Assembly (NCBI RefSeq): GCF_000055945.1
Contig: NC_008011.1
Coordinates: 801,501-865,500 of the forward strand
DNA: 64,000 bases
Direction of reading: 5' to 3'
DNA from: Lawsonia intracellularis PHE/MN1-00
Lineage (GTDB): Bacteria > Desulfobacterota > Desulfovibrionia > Desulfovibrionales > Desulfovibrionaceae
Every line of letters begins with the position of its first letter. The stretch's first letter is position 1. Positions 10,186 through 19,932 of this stretch are shown here, piece by piece. The notes below the pieces were generated by a model. That model did not search any database, was not told where the DNA came from, and worked only from the letters and a program-made list of their open reading frames with translations. The position numbers and the translations under genes are program-made.

Positions 10186-11010
10186 TTATAGTTTCCCCAG
10201 AGGAGTTGGACCAGGTTTTCCTCCGGATTTTTCAAAACGTATTATAGCTTCTGGCATAATTTTTTCTAATGCCAAAATTCGATTCTCATTCACTGGATGC
10301 GTACTTAAAAATTCGGGTATAGACTTTTTATCTAATAAAGAAAAATTTTTCCATAACTGAATAGACTCTTGTGGGTCATAGCCAGCATCTGCCATTAAAA
10401 GAATTCCTACATGATCTGCTTCATATTCATGCTCACGACTATATGGTAATAAAATTCCAACAGTTGATGCTGTACCATACACTTGTCTAAATATCTCTGC
10501 ATAAGATGATTTTCCATATTTATCAATAGTTGCTGCACCAACCTCTCCACCAATTTGCAAAAGGAGAGCCTGACTCATACGTTCTGAACCATGCCTCAAA
10601 ATAACATGAGTAATTTCATGTCCCATGATAGCAGCTAGTTGTTCTTCTGTTTTGGCAACTTGTAAAATCCCTCTATAAACAAAAACTGAACCACCAGGCA
10701 CAGCAAAAGCATTAACAGTATCATCATCAATAGTATAAAAACGCCATTCATACTCTGATTTAGGCAAAACTGCAGCAATCCGCTTACCTATTTCATTAAC
10801 TTTCTTTGAAAATTTTGAATCTTTTTCTATTTTTTCTTTCTCTAAAAGAGAAGATGTTAATTCTGAACCTAAAATCTCTTCGACACAAGTGGGTATAAGG
10901 AGAAGCTGGCTTCTTTCTGTATATGGAGTTATTGCACATCCTGTTATTAAAATAGCTGTTATAAAAAAAAGACCTTGTAGTATTATAGAATGAATCATAC
11001 TCTTTCCCAT
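10186..11010 (-). CDS. M48-family metallopeptidase, periplasmic lipoprotein
   Basis: A 274-residue protein with a hydrophobic leader ending in the lipobox LITGC, so it is predicted to be lipidated and membrane-anchored in the envelope. The zinc motif HEITH lies in MGHEITHVILRHGSERM, with the third zinc ligand fitting EHEYEADHVG, as in M48 peptidases such as LoiP/BepA. The segment AVPGGSVFVYRGIL before the motif is also characteristic. Homologues take part in outer-membrane protein quality control. That is a plausible role in an envelope loaded with autotransporters, but it is inferred only. It is divergent from topA. Confidence 0.92.
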   Translation of the reverse strand: MGKSMIHSIILQGLFFITAILITGCAITPYTERSQLLLIPTCVEEILGSELTSSLLEKEKIEKDSKFSKKVNEIGKRIAAVLPKSEYEWRFYTIDDDTVNAFAVPGGSVFVYRGILQVAKTEEQLAAIMGHEITHVILRHGSERMSQALLLQIGGEVGAATIDKYGKSSYAEIFRQVYGTASTVGILLPYSREHEYEADHVGILLMADAGYDPQESIQLWKNFSLLDKKSIPEFLSTHPVNENRILALEKIMPEAIIRFEKSGGKPGPTPLGKL

Positions 11011-11113
11011 ATGGTATGGTTAAAGATTATTAGCTTGACCTTATTAAAAACTAACATAATGCTATTTGTGGATATAGTAAACTTTTTATTAGACTTTTTT
11101 GAGGAACGTTTTT

Positions 11114-13378
11114 ATGGGCAAAAATCTCATTATTGTTGAGTCTCCTGCTAAAGTCAAAACTATCAAAAAATTTCTTGGTTCTGGCTATGTAGTTCAATCA
11201 AGCGTTGGACATATCCGTGACCTACCTAAAAAAAATATTGGTGTCGATGAAAGTAAAAACTTTTCTCCTCACTATGAAATAATCCCTGGAAAAGAAAAAA
11301 TTGTCCAAGGACTTCGTGAAACAGCAGCAAAAGTAGATACTGTTTATCTTGCACCAGATCCAGATCGTGAAGGTGAAGCCATTGCTTGGCATGTTGCAGA
11401 ACTTATAAAAGATAAAAATAGTAATATACAACGAATTCAATTTAATGAAATTACATCTAAAGCTGTTCAAGAAGCATTAAGTCATCCACAAAAACTTAAT
11501 AAAAATCTTTTTGACGCTCAACAAGCAAGACGTATTCTTGATCGCCTAGTAGGATATAAGATATCTCCATTATTGTGGAAAAAAGTAAAACAAGGCATAT
11601 CTGCTGGGAGAGTACAGTCAGTAGCACTAAGGCTTATTGTAGAACGGGATGAAGAACGTTATACTTTTATTCCTGAAGAGTACTGGTTATTCAAAGCAAA
11701 TCTTGAAGGTTCTAACCCTCCCCCTTTTAAAGTAGAACTTTGGAAAGTTAATAACAAAAAACCTATTATTCCTGATGCAGTAACTGCTGCTGCACTTGAA
11801 CAACAAATAAAGGATAAACCATTTATTGTTGACTCAATAGAAGAAAAAGAACGTCAACGTTCACCAAAACCTCCTTTTATAACTTCTACACTTCAGCAAG
11901 CAGCTAATCAACGTTTAGGTTATACAGCAAAAAGAACTATGAATATTGCTCAACGTCTCTACGAAGGATTAGAGTTAGGGGATAAAGGAACAACCGCTCT
12001 TATTACTTATATGCGTACGGACTCTGTTCGAATTGCTAATGAAGCTAAACTTGCTGCAGCAACACTCATAGAACAAAAATTTGGGAAGGAATATTTAGCT
12101 AAAGGTGGTAATGGTAGAAACTTCAAAGGAAAAGCTGGAATTCAAGATGCCCATGAAGCTATTAGACCAATTGATGTTACAATCCTTCCTGAAGATGTGA
12201 AACCTTATCTTGCACCAGATCAATATCAAATTTATCGTCTTATCTGGTCACGATTTATTGCATCACAAATGTCTGTAGCTCAATTCCATGATACAATAAT
12301 TACTATAAATTGTGAAAACTCTCAGTGGAGAACAAAAGGAGAACGTCTTCTATTTCCTGGATTTTTAGCTGCGTTTCCCAACACAAAAGAGGAAGAAGAT
12401 ACTAACTTACCCGTGCTACATAAAGGAGAAATACTAAAGCTACATTCCCTTATAAAGGAACAAAAATTCACCCAACCACCACCACAGTTTACCGAAGCAT
12501 CCTTAGTCCGAGAGTTAGAAGAACTTGGCATAGGTCGCCCATCAACATATGCATCTATTATTTCCACCTTGCAAGATCGAGATTATGTACGTCTTGAAGA
12601 TAAACACTTTATAGCTACAGATTTAGGCCGTGTTGTTTGTATGTTATTACAGGACTATTTCAAAAATCTTATGGATGTAACATTTACTGCCCATATGGAA
12701 GAACTCCTTGATAAAGTAGCTGAGGGGAAACAAGATTGGGTGGAACTACTCCAAAATTTCAGTGAAACTTTTAATCCCACATTAGAAGAAGCCACAAAAG
12801 CTATGAGTCAGGTCAAAACTGGTTTAGAAACTGATATTAATTGTCCTGATTGCAAAAAACCTCTTGTCATAAAATTTGGTAAGTCTGGACAGTTCTTAGC
12901 ATGTTCTGGGTATCCACAATGTAAATTTACCTCTAACTATCTACGAGATGATAAAGGACAAATTCATCTTCAAGAAAAGGTCCAACCTGAACTGCAAAAA
13001 ATAGGTATTTGCCCAAAATGTAATAAAGATCTTGTACTAAAAAAAGCACGTACAGGAAGTCGTTTTATTGCCTGTTCAGGATATCCTGAATGTAATTATA
13101 CTGAAGCTTTTTCTACTAATGTGCCTTGTCCTTGTGAAGGCTGTAAAGGAATGTTAGTAGAAAAAAGTTCTAAAAAAGGTAAAGTATTCTATGCCTGTAA
13201 TACATATCCAACATGTGATTATGCTATATGGAATTGGCCTATACAAAAATCATGTCCAACTTGCAGTTTTCCTATTTTAGTCGAAAAAATTACAAAAGCT
13301 AAAGGAAAACATCTTGCTTGCCCAGAAAAAAACTGTCGCTATACTTGTGAACTAGAAGAAAGCGATATAGAAACCTAA
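11114..13378 (+). CDS. topA: DNA topoisomerase I
   Basis: A type IA topoisomerase of 754 residues that relaxes negative supercoils. The Toprim domain starts at once (LIIVESPAKVKTIKKFLG) and contains the DPDREGEAIAWH motif that binds magnesium. The catalytic tyrosine is Y299 in ITYMRTDS. The C-terminus carries four zinc-ribbon repeats: CPDC/CSGYPQC, CPKC/CSGYPEC, CEGC/CNTYPTC and CPTC/CPEKNC. The frame opens with a TTG at 11099, but the ATG at 11114 is preferred because GAGGA sits about 9 nt upstream and MGKNLIIVESPAK is the usual family start. Confidence 0.96.
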   Translation: MGKNLIIVESPAKVKTIKKFLGSGYVVQSSVGHIRDLPKKNIGVDESKNFSPHYEIIPGKEKIVQGLRETAAKVDTVYLAPDPDREGEAIAWHVAELIKDKNSNIQRIQFNEITSKAVQEALSHPQKLNKNLFDAQQARRILDRLVGYKISPLLWKKVKQGISAGRVQSVALRLIVERDEERYTFIPEEYWLFKANLEGSNPPPFKVELWKVNNKKPIIPDAVTAAALEQQIKDKPFIVDSIEEKERQRSPKPPFITSTLQQAANQRLGYTAKRTMNIAQRLYEGLELGDKGTTALITYMRTDSVRIANEAKLAAATLIEQKFGKEYLAKGGNGRNFKGKAGIQDAHEAIRPIDVTILPEDVKPYLAPDQYQIYRLIWSRFIASQMSVAQFHDTIITINCENSQWRTKGERLLFPGFLAAFPNTKEEEDTNLPVLHKGEILKLHSLIKEQKFTQPPPQFTEASLVRELEELGIGRPSTYASIISTLQDRDYVRLEDKHFIATDLGRVVCMLLQDYFKNLMDVTFTAHMEELLDKVAEGKQDWVELLQNFSETFNPTLEEATKAMSQVKTGLETDINCPDCKKPLVIKFGKSGQFLACSGYPQCKFTSNYLRDDKGQIHLQEKVQPELQKIGICPKCNKDLVLKKARTGSRFIACSGYPECNYTEAFSTNVPCPCEGCKGMLVEKSSKKGKVFYACNTYPTCDYAIWNWPIQKSCPTCSFPILVEKITKAKGKHLACPEKNCRYTCELEESDIET

Positions 13379-13477
13379 TGAAACCTACACTGCTATTAAG
13401 TGAATATTATTCTATATGGTATTTCTTATTATTACTTCATCTTAAAAATACCTAAATTCAACTGATGGAGTCACCTT

Positions 13478-14104
13478 ATGTCTATTTTTACTATTCCATT
13501 AGGGATGTTAGAAACAAATTGTTATATTATACAAAAAGGTAAAAATGCACTTGTTATTGATCCAGGTGGAACTTCTCCTGAGGATCTCTCTATAATAACT
13601 ACATTTATTACACAAAATAAGTTATCTATCCAGGCTATATTGTGTACACACCTTCACTATGACCATATTTTTAGTACAGCAATGCTTCATAAACAAACAA
13701 ATGTACCAGTATTTGCATCCACAAAAGATGATTTCTTATTAAAAACTCAGGCAAAAGGAGGAATAGGAAAACTAGCTTGTCCAAAAATAGAAATTTTTCA
13801 ACATGAAGATTTGACAGAAGGTCTACACACATTTAATACATTTTCATGTGAGGTTATTAATACACCAGGTCACACCCCAGGAGGAGTATGTCTCTATTTT
13901 AAAGAAATGAATACTCTTTTTACTGGTGATACATTGTTCTACCACACTGTTGGAAGGACTGATCTCCCTGGTAGCAATACAAATGATTTATTTACATCTT
14001 TACATAAAAAAATCTTTGTACTTCCTAAATATACAATTGTATACCCTGGACATGGTCCTAAAACTTCAATAGAAGAAGAATTAACAAATAATCCCTACAT
14101 CTAA
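13478..14104 (+). CDS. Metallo-beta-lactamase-fold hydrolase (glyoxalase II-like)
   Basis: A 208-residue protein with the metal motif THLHYDHI, a further His in NTPGHTPGGVCL, the metal-bridging Asp in FTGDTLF and a late His in YPGHGP, so all expected metal ligands are visible. Size and motif spacing match the short hydroxyacylglutathione-hydrolase-like MBL group (YcbL type) rather than full glyoxalase II, which has an extra C-terminal substrate domain. The substrate is not identifiable. It sits 63 nt before argG and could be cotranscribed with it. Confidence 0.88.
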   Translation: MSIFTIPLGMLETNCYIIQKGKNALVIDPGGTSPEDLSIITTFITQNKLSIQAILCTHLHYDHIFSTAMLHKQTNVPVFASTKDDFLLKTQAKGGIGKLACPKIEIFQHEDLTEGLHTFNTFSCEVINTPGHTPGGVCLYFKEMNTLFTGDTLFYHTVGRTDLPGSNTNDLFTSLHKKIFVLPKYTIVYPGHGPKTSIEEELTNNPYI

Positions 14105-14167
14105 CTATTTTATTTTGCTAATTAATATAGATACTACCTATCTACAATTACAATAAGGAAAACTGTT

Positions 14168-15361
14168 GTGTCTAATAGAATAAAAAAAGTTGTTTTAGCC
14201 TACTCTGGAGGACTAGATACATCTGTTATATTAAAATGGCTTATTGCTACTTATAACTGTGAGGTCATTGCTGTAACTGCCGATCTTGGTCAAAATGAAA
14301 ATTTTCATGACATTGAAGAAAAAGCAATAGTAACAGGTGCTAGCAAAGCATATGTTGTAGATCTTCGGAATGAATTTGCTAAAAATTTTATTTTCCCCAT
14401 GCTAAGAGCAAGTGCTATCTATGAAGGACGATATCTCCTTGGGACTGCTATTGCTAGACCCTTAATTACAAAACTTCTTATTGATATTGCTAGAGCAGAA
14501 GAAGCTGATGCAATTGCCCATGGAGCTACAGGAAAAGGAAACGATCAAGTTCGATTTGAACTTGCAGCCGCAGCACTTGCACCAGATATTCACGTTATTG
14601 CTCCGTGGCGTGAATGGGATTTAATATCTCGAACTGCATTAACTACTTTTGCAGAAAAGCATAATATCCCTATATCTACTTCTCATAAACGTTACAGTAA
14701 AGATCAAAATATGCTTCACTGTAGCATTGAAGGAAGTGAATTAGAAAACCCTTGGGAAGAACCTCACATTGAATCATATACAATGACAGTCCCTATTGAA
14801 CATACGCCTGATTCTCCAGAATATATTACAATTGATTTTGAAAAAGGAGACCCTATTGCTATTAATGGTCAACAAATGATCCCTGCTGATATTATGTTTA
14901 CATTAAATGACATTGCGGGAAGACATGGTATTGGACGAATTGACATGGTAGAAAGTCGCTTTTTAGGGATAAAATCACGTGGTGTATATGAGACTCCTGG
15001 AGGGACAATTATCCATATAGCACACCAAGATCTTGAAGGTATTACCCTTGATCACATGACTCTTCTTACTCGTAATCAACTTATTCCTTCATATGCAGAT
15101 GCTATATATAATGGATTTTGGTTCTCCCCAGAGCGTGAAGCCATACAAGCATTCATGGATAAAGCACAAGAACGTGTGACTGGCACAGTTAAACTAAAAC
15201 TTTATAAGGGTATGGCTTATCCTATAGGCAGAAAATCTTCTAATAGTCTTTATAGCTCCCAACTTGCAACCTTTGAAGAAGACACTTCATATAATCACAA
15301 TGATGCAACAGGTTTTATTAAACTTAAAAGCTTACGTATCCGTGGTTATCAAAAAAGTTAA
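14168..15361 (+). CDS. argG: Argininosuccinate synthase
   Basis: A 397-residue enzyme that joins citrulline and aspartate with ATP to give argininosuccinate. The N-type ATP pyrophosphatase loop [10 protein letters not shown] is at the start. Other family segments are [27 protein letters not shown] and the late [11 protein letters not shown]. The GTG start follows AAGGAAA by about 6 nt. argH follows after 87 nt, giving the usual argGH pair for the last two steps of arginine synthesis. Upstream arginine genes are not in the window. Confidence 0.97.
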
Positions 15362-15448
15362 TGAAACTCTCATAACCTTATTATAATAATTATAATAAGA
15401 TAATTATCTCTATTCCTATCGTTAAGTTAGAATTGAAGGGAAAGACAT

Positions 15449-16831
15449 ATGCCTAAAAAAAAACTTTGGGGAGGCAGATTCCATGAAAAGACAGCTAGTC
15501 CTGTGGAACAATATACCCAGTCTATTTCTTATGATAAAAAGATGTATGCTCAAGATATTGCTGGTTCAAAAGCGCATGCTTCCATGCTAGGCCGTCAAGG
15601 TATTCTCACCTCTGAAGAAGTACTACTATTACTCAATGGCTTAGACTCTATTCAAAAAGAAATTGAAACAGATACCTTTCCCTGGAAGATTGAACTAGAA
15701 GATGTCCATATGAACATCGAAAGCAGACTTACAGATCTTATTGGGACTGTGGGAGAAAAATTACACACAGGTAGAAGCCGAAATGATCAAGTTGCTCTTG
15801 ACTTCAGACTCTTTGTTTCTGATAATATTAGTCTCTGGAAAAGACAACTCCTTGAACTCATAGGAATTTTTGTTGCAAAAGCAGAAGAATACAAAGATAC
15901 TATCCTTCCTGGTTTTACTCATCTTCAACCTGCTCAACCTGTGAGCCTAGCACAACACTTACTTGCTTATGCATGGATGTTTAAACGTGATGTTCAACGT
16001 GTATATGAATGTAATCAACGTGTAAGAGTTTCGCCACTAGGTGCAGCAGCGCTTTCAGGTACTACCTACAACATTGACCCCTTCTTTATAGCAAACGAAC
16101 TCCATATGTATGGTGTATTTGATAATAGCATGGATGCTGTCTCTGATCGTGATTTTGTTATTGAAGCTCTCTTTTGTGCAAGTGTTATTATGATGCACCT
16201 TTCTAGATTCTGTGAAGAACTTATTATTTGGTCAAATCCAGCATTTGGTTTTGTCCAACTTCCTGATGCATATGCAACAGGTTCATCCATTATGCCTCAG
16301 AAAAAAAATCCTGATGTAGCAGAAATTATGAGAGGAAAAGTTGGAAGAGTCTATGGTGCATTATACAATATGCTTACTATCCTTAAGGCATTGCCTCTAA
16401 CATATAACCGTGATCTTCAAGAAGATAAAGAGCCTTTCTTTGATACAAATACAACAATACAGTCATCACTTTCCATTATGGCAGATATGCTTGCAGCAAT
16501 TACATTTAATAAAAACAAAATGGCTAGTGCCCTTTCGGATGGATACCTTAATGCAACAGAATTAGCAGATTACTTAGTAACTAAAGGACTCTCATTTAGA
16601 GAAGCTCATCATACAACTGGATCAATTGTTGCATTAGCTGAACAACAAAAAATTCCATTAGAAGAATTATCTCTTCAGGATTTTCAATCAATATGTGATA
16701 AAATCGAATCAGATGTTTTTCATGTTCTTGACTACCATGTTTCTATAGAACGAAGAAAAAGTACTGGAGGTACTGGTTATCATTCTATAGAAAAACAAAT
16801 AGAAAAACTCAAATCTTGGTTGACACAATAG
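15449..16831 (+). CDS. argH: Argininosuccinate lyase
   Basis: A 460-residue member of the fumarase/aspartase superfamily that splits argininosuccinate into arginine and fumarate. The N-terminal KLWGGRF, the [11 protein letters not shown] segment, the [18 protein letters not shown] segment and the flexible signature loop [12 protein letters not shown] with its catalytic Ser are all present. Length is standard. GAAGGGAAAG precedes the ATG. It is the second gene of an argGH pair. Confidence 0.97.
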   Translation: MPKKKLWGGRFHEKTASPVEQYTQSISYDKKMYAQDIAGSKAHASMLGRQGILTSEEVLLLLNGLDSIQKEIETDTFPWKIELEDVHMNIESRLTDLIGTVGEKLHTGRSRNDQVALDFRLFVSDNISLWKRQLLELIGIFVAKAEEYKDTILPGFTHLQPAQPVSLAQHLLAYAWMFKRDVQRVYECNQRVRVSPLGAAALSGTTYNIDPFFIANELHMYGVFDNSMDAVSDRDFVIEALFCASVIMMHLSRFCEELIIWSNPAFGFVQLPDAYATGSSIMPQKKNPDVAEIMRGKVGRVYGALYNMLTILKALPLTYNRDLQEDKEPFFDTNTTIQSSLSIMADMLAAITFNKNKMASALSDGYLNATELADYLVTKGLSFREAHHTTGSIVALAEQQKIPLEELSLQDFQSICDKIESDVFHVLDYHVSIERRKSTGGTGYHSIEKQIEKLKSWLTQ

Positions 16832-16926
16832 ATAGTATCATGAAAAGTATTTTTGACTTATAAAAACTCAACACCCTATAATAACTAAATTACTTTAAAA
16901 ATAACTTTTAACTACAATTTACAACT

Positions 16927-17997
16927 ATGAGAACATCAAACTCTATTCATGCTGTTGCATTACTTTCAGGTGGACTTGATAGTCTTCTTGCTACAAAGCT
17001 TATTATGGAACAAGGGTTAAACGTACGTTGTCTCCATATGATTTCCCCTTTCTTTGGCAAACCAAACAAAGTGCAACACTGGGAATCATTATATAATCTT
17101 ACAATTGAAACTATAGATATCAGTGAAAAGTATATAGAGATGTTACAGCAACGACCAAGGTATGGTTTTGGGAAAGTACTTAATCCCTGTATAGACTGTA
17201 AAATGCTTATGATGAATATAGCATATAATCGTATGCTAGAATTAGGTGCTTCGTTTATTATTTCAGGAGAAGTCATTGGCCAGAGGCCTATGTCCCAACG
17301 AAAAGAAGCACTAAACCTTATATCAAACCGTGTAAATATACAAAATATACTTTTACGCCCACTTTGTGCTCAACACTTATCACCAACAGATCCAGAGCAC
17401 TCTGGACTTGTAGATCGCACAAAATTACTTGCTTTTTTTGGTAGAGGTAGAAAAGAACAACTACAGTTAGCTAATTCTATGGGTATACAAGAAATACCTA
17501 CACCTGCTGGTGGCTGTAAACTTGCTGAGAAAGAAAATGCCAGACGCTATTGGTTAGTACTTACTAAGTTAAAGAACCCAACAGTTCAAGACTTCAACCT
17601 TGCCAATGTTGGAAGGCAGTATTGGTATAATAATTATTGGCTTATTATTGGTAGAAACAAAGAAGATAATCAAAAACTTGAAGTTTTAGCTTCCCAAAAT
17701 GATACTCTTATAACTCTTAAAGACATTCCTGGACCAACTGGACTAGCAAGAAATACAACCTTATGGGATTCAAAAATCCTTTATGAAGCTGCAAGTCTTG
17801 TTGCATCCTACTCCCAAGTAGCTATAAAAAAAGAAATGCCTATAGAACTACAACTAACATCTCAAACTGAAAGTATATGTCTAACCGTAATCCCATCACG
17901 AACAGGACTATTCACAAAAGAATGTTTTCAATTTGAAGATGTTAAACAAGCTATAAAAAATGAATTTCATCCATCAATAGCAACTGCAGTATCTTAA
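16927..17997 (+). CDS. PP-loop ATP pyrophosphatase, tRNA-thiolation-like
   Basis: A 356-residue protein. The PP-loop SGGLDSLLA lies near residue 15, followed by CIDCK, by a G(E/Q)V.GQRPMSQ segment and by PAGGCKLAEKE. This layout belongs to a family often named after ThiI or MnmA/TrmU but lacking the THUMP domain of ThiI. The C-terminal third (VGRQYWYNNYWLIIGRNKEDN and following) resembles the NFACT-R-like RNA-binding domain seen fused to these PP-loop proteins in Desulfovibrio. The probable role is sulfur or amidation chemistry on tRNA. The paired cysteines suggest a persulfide or metal site. No clear ribosome site precedes the ATG. Confidence 0.75.
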   Translation: MRTSNSIHAVALLSGGLDSLLATKLIMEQGLNVRCLHMISPFFGKPNKVQHWESLYNLTIETIDISEKYIEMLQQRPRYGFGKVLNPCIDCKMLMMNIAYNRMLELGASFIISGEVIGQRPMSQRKEALNLISNRVNIQNILLRPLCAQHLSPTDPEHSGLVDRTKLLAFFGRGRKEQLQLANSMGIQEIPTPAGGCKLAEKENARRYWLVLTKLKNPTVQDFNLANVGRQYWYNNYWLIIGRNKEDNQKLEVLASQNDTLITLKDIPGPTGLARNTTLWDSKILYEAASLVASYSQVAIKKEMPIELQLTSQTESICLTVIPSRTGLFTKECFQFEDVKQAIKNEFHPSIATAVS

Positions 17998-18412
17998 TGA
18001 AAAATCTTATTGTTTCTTATCTCATTAACTACAACAATATTCTTAACTCATATTGAAATAATTACATAATATCAGATGGATAATCTAACTTAAGTTAGAC
18101 CACTAATTTAATCTTTAAAAGTCAATAATAATAATAATAATAATAATAAGGGGAAATAAGAGATAATTTAAGATGATTCTTTATCTTACCTAATAAAACT
18201 ATGATTAACTACTAAAAATAACTAAATAATTATCTTAAATAACCCTTTTAAAAATTATAACAATAGATAACATAATAACAAACCATATAGGATAAGACAA
18301 TTAACCAAAAACTTATGCACTGCTAAGAATTAATGTAATTATACATTCAATCAAAAATTATAAAAAATAAACTATTATTACTTTAAAAATTAAGTCTTAT
18401 TAGTGATTGTAA
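17998..18412. other. Gene-free AT-rich stretch with a trinucleotide repeat
   Basis: No reading frame is supported here. The only structure is an uninterrupted AAT repeat of about 8.7 units at 18124-18149, roughly 265 nt before the shikimate-kinase-like gene. Confidence 0.5.
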
Positions 18413-18952
18413 ATGAAGTATAGTATCACGCCAACATGTATAAGTTTTATTGGGATATCAGACTTTAAAAAAGATTTTATTGGGAAATTATTTGCTCAAT
18501 ATATTAATTGGGCCTACTTAAATACAAATCACATTATAGAAGCATATTATGGGATGGCAATTAAAGACATTATTTATAATAATAAAAATGAATCATTTCT
18601 TACTATAGAAAGTAACATTATCTCTTCCCTCAATATAAAACGAACCATTATTTTTACAGGAAATACTTGTAGTTATAAAATGGAAACTATGCAGTATCTA
18701 CAACACATTGGCCCTGTTGTATATATCTATACTCCATTTTTAAAAATTCTTCCATATCTTAACCAACTTAAAAGAAAAGATATGTTAATAAGTCCATCTA
18801 TCACTACTAATAACTTTGAAGCATTTTTTTATGAAAGGGACACACTATATAGTTACTGGTCAACACACATAATAAATGACAATCAGCCTATTCAAAAAAT
18901 TATAAACATCCTTCTTAACTTATTCTATAATTCACAAGTAAAAACTAACTAA
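18413..18952 (+). CDS. Shikimate-kinase-like protein lacking catalytic residues
   Basis: The 179-residue product aligns by eye with shikimate kinase over its whole length: a P-loop strand (SFIGISDFKKDFIGKLFA), the shikimate-binding region (YLNTNHIIEAYYGMAI), an E-containing helix (FLTIESNII) and the IIFTGNTCS strand that normally reads A(T)GGG. The active-site positions have changed. The Walker A Gly and Ser/Thr are Lys19 and Asp21, both Asp of the DTD motif are Asn, the FR..E arginine is absent and the GGG loop is lost. The frame is intact, so it may be a pseudoenzyme rather than debris. No good ribosome site is visible. It converges on bfr and overlaps it by 4 nt. Confidence 0.65.
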   Translation: MKYSITPTCISFIGISDFKKDFIGKLFAQYINWAYLNTNHIIEAYYGMAIKDIIYNNKNESFLTIESNIISSLNIKRTIIFTGNTCSYKMETMQYLQHIGPVVYIYTPFLKILPYLNQLKRKDMLISPSITTNNFEAFFYERDTLYSYWSTHIINDNQPIQKIINILLNLFYNSQVKTN

Positions 18953-19491
18953 CTTGCTTTAGACTCTTCACTTACAAAACCTTTAGAAGGTATTTCTATT
19001 AATTTTGTTCCAGCAATTTTTGAAAGATATGTATCTCCAAGAGTTTTAATATGACCATCTGTATTTGAAAAGTAATTTAAATGTGACTGTTCTTCTTCAA
19101 GAATATTTTCAAAAAGCTTTGCACTAATAGAATCACCATTTTCTCTACAGATATTAAGAAGCCTATTGTACTCATCAATTGTTTTTGTCTCAAGATCTGT
19201 ATCATAAGAAAAAACTATTCTAACTTTTTGCCCCTTAGTTACCTTCTCAGCAAGATCAGATGTTGGTTCACCATCAAGTTCTTTTATACGCTCTGCAAAC
19301 ATTTCTGCATGCCTCATTTCGTCAATTGCAATTAATTTAACATTTGAGGCAAACTGGCCATAATCAGAATTATCAAGATTATAATGCTGATTCATATATT
19401 GACTAATAGCATGTAACTCCATACTTCTTGCATAATTTAATGCATCAATTACCTTTGAAATACGTTGTTCTTTAATTGTTTTCTTTGCCAT
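18949..19491 (-). CDS. bfr: Bacterioferritin
   Basis: A 180-residue four-helix ferritin. Ferroxidase ligands are visible: Glu25 in MELHAISQY, Glu58 and His61 in DEMRHAE, Glu in KTIDEYN and Glu/His in LEEEQSHL. Met59 in the EMRH motif is the position that ligates haem between subunits in bacterioferritins. Members oxidise ferrous iron and store it in a 24-mer, and protect against peroxide. GGAGTAAACGGA precedes the ATG. It is alone on its strand, with a 440-nt gene-free region upstream. Confidence 0.93.
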   Translation of the reverse strand: MAKKTIKEQRISKVIDALNYARSMELHAISQYMNQHYNLDNSDYGQFASNVKLIAIDEMRHAEMFAERIKELDGEPTSDLAEKVTKGQKVRIVFSYDTDLETKTIDEYNRLLNICRENGDSISAKLFENILEEEQSHLNYFSNTDGHIKTLGDTYLSKIAGTKLIEIPSKGFVSEESKAS

Positions 19492-19932
19492 TCCGTTTAC
19501 TCCATAGTATATTTAGTATAACAGGCTAAAAATGATACAGATACAATAAAAAGTTATTTTAAATAATCTACAAATTAAATTAAAGATTACTATCATCCAT
19601 CTATTATATATAACGTATTTAATCACAACAATCTTAAATTAAATACAGTTATATTAAAATGGAGGATGTTTACTCTTTCTATATGTATTATTTTGAAAAA
19701 ATAACAAACACGAATATAAACGTCAACTTTTATGATAGACTACCCTTTTCAAATATCTTATTATAATATATAATCTAATTTATCGTAATGAATATCAACA
19801 TAACCTCACACAATAGATAAATTCTAACACAATTGTTATTATATATTGTAACCAGCTAATTAATGATTATTATAATAAATATATGCATATTTTCTAGTTA
19901 ACCAAAATAAATGCGTTTTAAGGATTTTTTCA
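19492..19932. other. Divergent intergenic region between bfr and glmS
   Basis: AT-rich, with no supported gene. It must contain the promoters of both divergent genes. Several ATTATAATAAAT-like words near 19865-19885 look Fur-box-like, but base composition makes this unreliable. Confidence 0.4.

Noticed and set aside
11099-11113. Upstream TTG as topA start
   Set aside because: It would leave GAGGA inside the gene; the ATG at 11114 has proper spacing and matches family starts.
16927-17997. Naming the PP-loop gene thiI or mnmA
   Set aside because: It lacks the THUMP and rhodanese domains of ThiI and the typical MnmA architecture, so only a family-level call is made.
19861-19885. Fur box between bfr and glmS
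   Set aside because: The match is no better than many others in this AT-rich DNA.
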